DNA from: Gilliamella sp. Choc5-1
GTDB lineage: Bacteria; Pseudomonadota; Gammaproteobacteria; Enterobacterales; Orbaceae
DNA length: 47,612 nucleotides
Assembly (NCBI RefSeq): GCF_001690595.1
Contig: NZ_LZHH01000076.1
Coordinates: forward strand, 1-47,612
Direction of reading: 5' to 3'
The stretch's first letter is position 1; each line of letters starts with the position of its first letter. Shown here in pieces: positions 42,222 to 47,612 of the stretch. A model generated the notes under the pieces. The model had not been told where the DNA came from and did no database searches. It worked only from the letters and a program-made list of their open reading frames with translations. Position numbers and translations under genes: made by a program.

Positions 42222-43444
42222 CGAAAAGAGTAGTCATAACGGGAATGGGGGGGATCACTGCATTTGGGAGTGATTGGGTTAACGTTCAATCTAAATTAAA
42301 AAAGTTAGAAAATGCCGTTAGATATATGCCTGAATGGGAAGTTTATGATGGATTACATACCAAATTAGGCGCACCAATTGATAATTTTGAGTTACCAGAA
42401 CATTACACTAGAAAAAAAACCCGTTCAATGGGAAGAGTATCTTTATTATCAACAAAAGCTACCGAAATTGCTTTAGAAAAATCGGGACTACTAAACGACC
42501 CAATATTGACGAATGGCGAAACAGGGATCGCGTTTGGTTCATCAACAGGTAGCACACAGCCAGTTGCATCCTTTGCTACCATGCTTAATGAAAAACATAC
42601 AAATAATATTACAGCAACAACTTATATTCAAATGATGCCACATACCACAGCTGTTAATACTGGGTTGTTTTTTGGGTTAAAAGGTCGTTTAATCACCACA
42701 TCTAGCGCTTGTACATCCGGTAGTCAAGCAATTGGTTACGCTTATGAAGCAATAAAATACGGTATGCAAACCGTCATGGTTGCAGGTGGTGCAGAAGAAT
42801 TATGCCCTTCAGAAGCTGCTGTTTTTGACACTCTTTTTGCCACTAGTCAAAAAAATGACATGCCTAAAACATCACCAAAACCATTTGATCGTGATCGTGA
42901 CGGTCTTGTTATCGGTGAAGGTGCAGGTGTTTTAATACTAGAAGAATATGAACATGCTAAAGCTCGATGTGCAACAATCTATGGAGAAATAATTGCATTC
43001 AAAACCAATTGTGATGCTAGCCACATAACTCAACCACGGCAAGAAACAATCCAATACTGTATTGAACAGTCATTGAAACAAGCAAATTTAGCAGCAAGTG
43101 ACATTGGTTATATTAGTGCACATGGTACTGCAACAGCTCGTGGCGATATTGCAGAAAGCAATGCTGTTGCCAACATATACGGCAATAAAACACCAATCTC
43201 ATCATTAAAAAGTTATTTTGGGCACACATTAGGTGCTTGCGGTGCATTAGAGGCTTGGTTATCAATAGAAATGATGCATTCAGGCTGGTTTAATCCAACA
43301 ATTAATCTTAATAATGTCGATCCTGAATGCGGTGATCTAGACTATATTGTTGGTACTGGTCGAAATTTAGATATTGAATATATGCAAACCAACAATTTTG
43401 CTTTTGGTGGTATTAATACTTCTATTATTATTAAACGTATCTAA
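42218..43444 (+). CDS. apeR: Beta-ketoacyl-ACP synthase (ApeR)
   Basis: The 408 residues form a full ketosynthase with cysteine 165 in SSACTSGSQ, histidine in SAHGTATARGD and histidine in YFGHTLGACGALEA. It is distinct from ApeO. In the characterised system ApeR acts as a separate homodimeric ketosynthase for early condensation. It ends the operon; a shared terminator follows 36 bases later. Confidence 0.92.
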   Translation: MTKRVVITGMGGITAFGSDWVNVQSKLKKLENAVRYMPEWEVYDGLHTKLGAPIDNFELPEHYTRKKTRSMGRVSLLSTKATEIALEKSGLLNDPILTNGETGIAFGSSTGSTQPVASFATMLNEKHTNNITATTYIQMMPHTTAVNTGLFFGLKGRLITTSSACTSGSQAIGYAYEAIKYGMQTVMVAGGAEELCPSEAAVFDTLFATSQKNDMPKTSPKPFDRDRDGLVIGEGAGVLILEEYEHAKARCATIYGEIIAFKTNCDASHITQPRQETIQYCIEQSLKQANLAASDIGYISAHGTATARGDIAESNAVANIYGNKTPISSLKSYFGHTLGACGALEAWLSIEMMHSGWFNPTINLNNVDPECGDLDYIVGTGRNLDIEYMQTNNFAFGGINTSIIIKRI

Positions 43445-43479
43445 TCTTTTCTAAAACAACAACTACCTTTAACTTTCTG

Positions 43480-43502
43480 AAGGGCTGCTTACAGCCCTTT
43501 TT
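43480..43502 (+). terminator. Shared terminator between apeR and sohB
   Basis: AAGGGCTG (43480-43487) pairs perfectly with CAGCCCTT (43492-43499), followed by TTT. The right arm lies inside the last codons of sohB, so one hairpin ends the aryl-polyene operon on the plus strand and probably sohB on the minus strand. Confidence 0.8.
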
Positions 43503-44604
43503 CTTGTCTAAAGAATAACCTTTCAACGCTTTTTATTACATTTTTTGAAATTCTTTCAGATAGTTTTTGCTTACGTTGATAACTAACAGAAATAATTTTA
43601 TGTGTTTCTAAGTGAGATAAAATAAAGTCATCACTCGTACTGATTTCGTCAACTAAGCCTTTATTTTTAGCTTGAGTTGCAAACCAGTGTTCGCCTGTTG
43701 CAACTTGTTCGATATCGACATTTGGGCGATACTCTTTAACAAAGTCTTTAAATAAAAGATGAGTTTCTTCTAATTCTTGTTTGAATTTTTGACGTCCTTC
43801 TTCGGTATTTTCACCAAACATCGTCAATGTACGCTTATACGCACCTGCCGTTTGTAATTCAATATCTACATCATGTTTTTTGAGTAAGCGGTTAAAATTA
43901 GGGATCTGCGCAACCACACCAATTGAACCCACAATTGCAAATGGTGCTGCCACAATTTTGTTAGCGGTACAAGCCATCATATATCCCCCACTTGCCGCAA
44001 CTTTATCAACCACTACAGTGAAAGGTATATCACGCTGTCTAAACCGTAATAATTGCGATGCAGCAAGACCATAACCGTGAACCACGCCACCTGGACTTTC
44101 AAGCTTAATGACAACTTTATCTTCAGGCTTAATAACAGCTAACACAGCAGTGATTTCTTGGCGTAATTCTTCAACTTCGTGTGCATCCATGCTGCCATTG
44201 AAAGATAATACAAATAATTTAGGTTTAACTTGTTGGTTTGTATTACTTTCTACTGGTTTCGCTACATTATCTGAATCTGACGAAGTTTGCTCGGCAGATT
44301 TTTCTTGATTTTTAGCTTGTTTCTTTTTTTGTTTAGCTGCTAATTTCGCTTGCTTTCTCTCATTTTTTTTCTGTTTTTTAAGATCTTTCATAAACAGCTT
44401 AGCTTCTAACTCGTCCATACTTGACATTAACATGTCGTCTTTGACTTGTTCATATTCTTGGCTAATATCTTTAACCGATAACCGCCCTGCCACCGTTGCT
44501 GATTTACGGCGTTGGCTTAATATAAAAACAAGCACAGCTAAAATTGCAATAACAATTGTTGCTGTTTCAGCTAAAAAAAGAGAATACTCAGAAAACCAAT
44601 TCAT
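43489..44604 (-). CDS. sohB: Inner-membrane S49-family protease SohB
   Basis: SohB is a signal-peptide-peptidase-like serine protease. The 371 residues have one N-terminal helix (~8-30). A lysine/glutamine-rich charged linker at ~70-120 is longer than in E. coli. The S49 domain starts at ~127, with the nucleophile in AASGGYMMACTANKIV at ~203 and the general-base lysine in GAYKRTLTMFGE at ~253. The protease acts on the periplasmic side in E. coli. It is monocistronic and divergent from fhs. Confidence 0.9.
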   Translation of the reverse strand: MNWFSEYSLFLAETATIVIAILAVLVFILSQRRKSATVAGRLSVKDISQEYEQVKDDMLMSSMDELEAKLFMKDLKKQKKNERKQAKLAAKQKKKQAKNQEKSAEQTSSDSDNVAKPVESNTNQQVKPKLFVLSFNGSMDAHEVEELRQEITAVLAVIKPEDKVVIKLESPGGVVHGYGLAASQLLRFRQRDIPFTVVVDKVAASGGYMMACTANKIVAAPFAIVGSIGVVAQIPNFNRLLKKHDVDIELQTAGAYKRTLTMFGENTEEGRQKFKQELEETHLLFKDFVKEYRPNVDIEQVATGEHWFATQAKNKGLVDEISTSDDFILSHLETHKIISVSYQRKQKLSERISKNVIKSVERLFFRQEKGL

Positions 44605-44771
44605 TTAATTATTATCCTTTAATGAAATATATGTTGATTGAATAGATTTAGTAATTATAACAAGATAATTGCGAATTGTGCCGAAAAACGATAAAGATAA
44701 AATTGTCGCTTTATTCGGCAAATCAAATTATTTATACTGATAACCCAAATTACTGTTAGATGAGAATTAAT

Positions 44772-46472
44772 ATGCCATTACATCCAATTACCGAAATAGC
44801 TAAACAATGCAACATTCCAGAAGAATTTGTCCTGCCTTACGGCAAGCATGTGGCAAAAGTTGATCTATCCATTCTTAAAACCAAACCAAACAAACCTAAC
44901 GGTAAATTGGTATTAGTTACTGCTATCACGCCGACGCCACTTGGTGAGGGTAAAACAGTTAATACTATCGGGCTAAGTGAGGGCTTAAATTATATTGGTA
45001 AGTCAGCAATCGCTTGTATCCGTCAACCAAGTTTAGGTCCTGTATTTGGTGTTAAAGGTGGTGCTGCTGGCGGTGGTAAAGCCGAGGTTTTGCCAATGGA
45101 AACATTAAATCTACACTTAACAGGTGACATTCATGCCATTACTGCCGCACATGATTTAGCTTCTGCTGCTTTAGATTCAAGGCTTTATCATGAAGAACGT
45201 TTAGGTGATGAATTTACTGCACAAACAGGTTTACCGCGTTTAAACATTGATGTAAATCGCATTGTGTGGAAGCGAGTGATAGATCATAACGATCGTGCAC
45301 TTCGAAAAATAACTGTCGGTGTTGGTGGTGGCGTTAATGGTATTACGCGCCAAGATGGATTTGAAATTACCGCAGCGTCAGAACTCATGGCAATTTTAGC
45401 CTTAGCTTCAGATTTACATGATATGCGTGCTCGTATTGGTCGTATTATTCTTGCTTATAATACGCAAGGCGAAGCCATTACCGCAGAACAACTTGAAGTT
45501 GCTGGCGCCATGACTGTGTTACTTAAAAATGCAATTAATCCAAACCTGATGCAAACCGTTGAAAATACACCAGTACTTATTCATGCTGGGCCTTTTGCTA
45601 ATATCGCTCATGGTAACTCATCTGTCATTGCTGATCGTATTGCGTTACAACTTGCTGATTATGTTGTGACTGAAGCGGGCTTTGGTTCAGATATGGGCAT
45701 GGAAAAATTCTTTAATATCAAATATCGCCAAGCTGGCATTAAAGCTTCATGTGTAGTGCTTGTTGCAACAGTTCGTAGCTTAAAATCTAACAGTGGTAAA
45801 TATAATATTAAACCTGGGCAAGCAATTCCAAAAGAAATTTCGGAATCTAACGTTGAATTACTTGAAATTGGTGCTGCCAATTTAGCATGGCATATCAACA
45901 ATGCCAAAAGCTATGGATTACAAGTAATTGTCGCTATTAATCGCTTTCCTCACGACAGTGAAGAAGAATTAGCGTTTTTACAAAAATATGCGATTGAACA
46001 TGGTGCATTTGCCTGTGAAGTGAGTGAAGTCTTCACTCAAGGCGGTAAAGGCGCTGAAAAATTAGCAAAACATGTTATTAAAGCGTGTGAAATGCCAAGT
46101 GAAATTAAATTGCCTTATCCTGATAATATGCCACTCGCAGATAAGATTCAAACCATGGTAAAAAAATATGGTGCTAACAAAGCTAATTTATCAGCCACTG
46201 CACTGGAAAACATCAAAGAGATCGAAGAATTAAAACTGGATCATTTGCCTCTTTGTATTGCTAAAACACCAATGTCAATTAGTGCCGATGCTAACTTAAA
46301 AAATGTACCAACTAATTTTGACGTTGATATCAGCCATTTGGCTATTTCAGCAGGGGCTGGCTTTATTCGTGTTTACGCTGGAAATGTGATGACCATGCCA
46401 GGGCTTGGTACTAATCCCGCTTATAGGCATATTGATATTGACAAGGATGGTAATATTGTAGGTTTAAGTTAA
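44772..46472 (+). CDS. fhs: Formate-tetrahydrofolate ligase
   Basis: The enzyme makes 10-formyltetrahydrofolate from formate, THF and ATP, feeding purine and formyl-Met synthesis. The 566-residue protein has the P-loop [16 protein letters not shown] at ~57-72, the conserved [19 protein letters not shown], and the [16 protein letters not shown]-terminal motif. The ATG at 44772 has a weak GATGAGA upstream; an ATG at 44760 in frame is also possible and would add four residues. E. coli lacks fhs, so this is a lineage-specific trait. A ferredoxin gene starts at its stop codon. Confidence 0.94.
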   Translation: MPLHPITEIAKQCNIPEEFVLPYGKHVAKVDLSILKTKPNKPNGKLVLVTAITPTPLGEGKTVNTIGLSEGLNYIGKSAIACIRQPSLGPVFGVKGGAAGGGKAEVLPMETLNLHLTGDIHAITAAHDLASAALDSRLYHEERLGDEFTAQTGLPRLNIDVNRIVWKRVIDHNDRALRKITVGVGGGVNGITRQDGFEITAASELMAILALASDLHDMRARIGRIILAYNTQGEAITAEQLEVAGAMTVLLKNAINPNLMQTVENTPVLIHAGPFANIAHGNSSVIADRIALQLADYVVTEAGFGSDMGMEKFFNIKYRQAGIKASCVVLVATVRSLKSNSGKYNIKPGQAIPKEISESNVELLEIGAANLAWHINNAKSYGLQVIVAINRFPHDSEEELAFLQKYAIEHGAFACEVSEVFTQGGKGAEKLAKHVIKACEMPSEIKLPYPDNMPLADKIQTMVKKYGANKANLSATALENIKEIEELKLDHLPLCIAKTPMSISADANLKNVPTNFDVDISHLAISAGAGFIRVYAGNVMTMPGLGTNPAYRHIDIDKDGNIVGLS

Positions 46473-46888
46473 TGCAAGAAGTGATTATGCAAACTAAGCA
46501 AGAATATAAAGCGTTTATTGATGAAGAAAACTGTATTGGCTGTGGCAAATGCATTCGTGTTTGCCCAACTGATGCCATTGTCGGCAGTAAGCAAGTGTTG
46601 CACACAATTTTGCCACAGTTATGTACCTCGTGCAGTAATTGTATTAATACCTGTCCAACAGACTGTATTACATTAAGCACTTTAGGCACTGTATTAAGTG
46701 AATCAGAAGAGTTAGCGCTAACTGAAAAAAAGCAACAGCGATTAAATCACAACCAATTGGTGCCACCAACAATTTTGTTTCCTCGTGTCACAACGATGGC
46801 AAACAAAACTAGCACATCGATCGACCGAAAACAGTCCATCGCCGATGCCATTGCTAGAGTAAAAGCCAAAAAAAACCTCGCTAAATAG
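46472..46888 (+). CDS. RnfB-like 2[4Fe-4S] ferredoxin
   Basis: The 138 residues contain two 4Fe-4S motifs: CIGCGKCIRVCP (~21-32) and CTSCSNCINTCP (~51-62), followed by TDCITL. The spacing and surrounding residues resemble the C-terminal ferredoxin part of RnfB/RsxB (ENCIGCGKCIRVCPTDAIVG), without the N-terminal membrane part. The rest is a charged tail with IADAIARVKAKKNLAK. The ATG at 46472 overlaps the fhs stop (TAATG), so translation is coupled; 46487 is an alternative start. It could carry electrons for formate or Rnf-type metabolism. It is not itself a complete Rnf subunit. Confidence 0.85.
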   Translation: MQEVIMQTKQEYKAFIDEENCIGCGKCIRVCPTDAIVGSKQVLHTILPQLCTSCSNCINTCPTDCITLSTLGTVLSESEELALTEKKQQRLNHNQLVPPTILFPRVTTMANKTSTSIDRKQSIADAIARVKAKKNLAK

Positions 46889-46936
46889 CGAGCTTTCAGA
46901 TTGATGACAAAGAGCTCGCTTTTTGGCGAGTTCTTT
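46877..46936 (+). terminator. Overlapping hairpins after the ferredoxin gene
   Basis: CTCGCTA (46877-46883) pairs with TAGCGAG (46886-46892), with the ferredoxin stop codon in the stem. AAAGAGCTCGC (46909-46919) pairs with GCGAGTTCTTT (46926-46936). Alternatively AGCGAGCT (46887-46894) pairs with AGCTCGCT (46913-46920), followed directly by TTTT, like an intrinsic terminator. The structures compete with each other. Confidence 0.6.
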
Positions 46937-46976
46937 GATCTAATAGAGAAGAGTCCATTATAAGAGGAATTCTTCT

Positions 46977-47612
46977 ATGCTAAAAAAACCAACGCCAGCG
47001 ACACCCGAAAAAATAGAGCAAATTTCGTTAGATGCGCTTGTCCCTCAAAATCACCTTGTTCGTAAAATAGCTAAAGTCATTGATTTTGAATTTATTCGAG
47101 AAGCGGTAGCGCCACTTTATTGCCCTAATAACGGTCGTCCGGCAGAAGATCCGGTCAGACTGTTTAAAATTATGCTATTGGGGTATCTTTTTGGTATCCC
47201 CAGTGAGCGTCGTCTGGTTCAGGAAATTCAGGTCAATTTAGCTTACCGTTGGTTTCTGGGAATGGGATTAACCAAAAAGTGATTGACGCCTCAACACTCA
47301 GCCAAAATCGTCGTCGTTTTAATGACAGTGAAATCTATCAACAGATTTTTGATAATATTGTTGAGCAGGCCATTGCCAAAGGGTTGATAAGTGGTCGGGA
47401 GATCGGAAGAGCACACGTCTGAAAAGCAAATGCCAATAAAGGCAAGTCACGTAATGAGCAGCGTATTGTTGAGCACAGTCAATATATTGATGCGCTTAAT
47501 CAAGCCATCAACGAAGAAAGAGAATTAAACGGAAAAAAGCCTTAAAGCCATCGACGGTAGAGAAATATAAGGATGTCAAAGTCAGTACAACCGATCCGGA
47601 TAGTGGCTTTAT
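46977..47612 (+). pseudogene. IS1182-family transposase, interrupted and partial
   Basis: The N-terminal ~100 residues (starting MLKKPTPATPEKIEQISLDA, then GRPAEDPVRLFKIMLLGYLF) are the InsH-N/DUF772 domain of IS1182 transposases. At 47274-47279 a run of five A gives a stop (TGA 47280-47282). With one more A the frame would continue as VIDASTLSQNRRRFNDSEIY up to SGRE at ~47401. There the chain is replaced by adapter sequence. It resumes as KANANKGKSRNEQRIVEHSQ at 47423. Near 47541 another single-base loss creates a stop (TAA 47543-47545), and the restored frame reads PSTVEKYKDVKVSTTDPDSG to the edge. RAGAGGA-like spacing (AGAGGA, 7 nt) supports the start. Confidence 0.8.
47400..47423 (+). other. 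Illumina TruSeq adapter sequence (assembly artefact)
   Basis: The bases AGATCGGAAGAGCACACGTC followed by TGAA equal the first 24 bases of the standard TruSeq read-1 adapter. They sit in the middle of the transposase frame in place of residues expected there. This is technical contamination, not biology. Confidence 0.97.

Larger units (their letters stand above)
46945..47612 (+). mobile_element. IS1182-family element, left part, cut by window edge
   Basis: A transposase of the IS1182 type starts at 46977 and runs to the end of the window. The element's left end should lie between the hairpins and the start codon; I could not recognise the terminal repeat. The sequence is damaged at three places and contains adapter sequence at 47400-47423. 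Confidence 0.6.

Noticed and set aside
29872-43444. A completely new polyketide pathway
   Set aside because: Content and order match the known aryl-polyene type II PKS clusters gene for gene; the product class is already described.
47274-47282. Programmed frameshift in the IS1182 transposase
   Set aside because: IS1182 transposases are normally a single frame, and two other lesions nearby suggest base-calling or assembly error in a run of A.

Overview
The window is 47.6 kb of AT-rich chromosomal DNA. It most likely comes from a host-associated gammaproteobacterium near the Enterobacterales/Orbales, and a Gilliamella-like gut symbiont is my best guess. That guess rests on protein similarity to Escherichia coli for NadR, RlmH, RsfS, GltIJKL and Lnt, on conserved gene neighbourhoods (trxB-cydDC, ybeY-corC-lnt-gltIJKL, nadR), on the low GC content, and on an aryl-polyene cluster. 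Genus is inference only. Insertion-sequence fragments sit at both ends, which suggests the window is a complete short-read contig broken at repeats. A 24-base match to the Illumina TruSeq adapter lies inside the right-hand IS, so the last ~340 bases cannot be taken as genomic at face value.

Layout. 1-1.7 kb: an IS3-family end that truncates a PoNi-type immunity gene, a decayed transposase tail, a repeat, and a 61-residue unknown gene with a G8 tract in its ribosome-binding region. 2-6.3 kb: trxB and the CydDC exporter. 6.5-9.2 kb (minus): an unusual three-gene set made of a zinc-ribbon/membrane/propeller-like protein, an SPFH-SHOCT protein and a small membrane protein. 9.6-17.3 kb: a lysine-rich membrane protein, rsfS-rlmH-ybeY-corC-lnt, and the glutamate/aspartate ABC importer gltIJKL. 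17.4-23 kb: recD and a DUF4139 protein (minus), then nadR-pnuC (plus). 23-28.6 kb: two lipoproteins of unknown role around the aspT-asdA aspartate:alanine exchange and decarboxylation pair.

28.7-43.5 kb is the centrepiece: a complete aryl-polyene type II PKS cluster. It has a divergent O-methyltransferase and then sixteen tightly packed or overlapping genes. These supply a half-size ketosynthase-like chain-length factor, acyltransferase, two ACPs, starter ligase, two dehydratases, ketoreductase, two full ketosynthases, thioesterase, a glycosyltransferase-acyltransferase fusion, and a LolA/MMPL/lipoprotein export set. No ammonia-lyase or chorismate lyase is present, so the aromatic starter must come from elsewhere in the genome.

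43.5-47.6 kb: sohB (minus), fhs coupled to an RnfB-like 2[4Fe-4S] ferredoxin, a set of mutually exclusive hairpins, and a damaged IS1182-family transposase.

Functionally, gltIJKL and AspT/AsdA together suggest import and fermentation of acidic amino acids with proton-motive-force recovery. CydDC, TrxB and the aryl polyene would serve redox homeostasis and oxidative-stress tolerance. NadR/PnuC salvages NAD precursors. I saw no CRISPR array, tRNA or rRNA.
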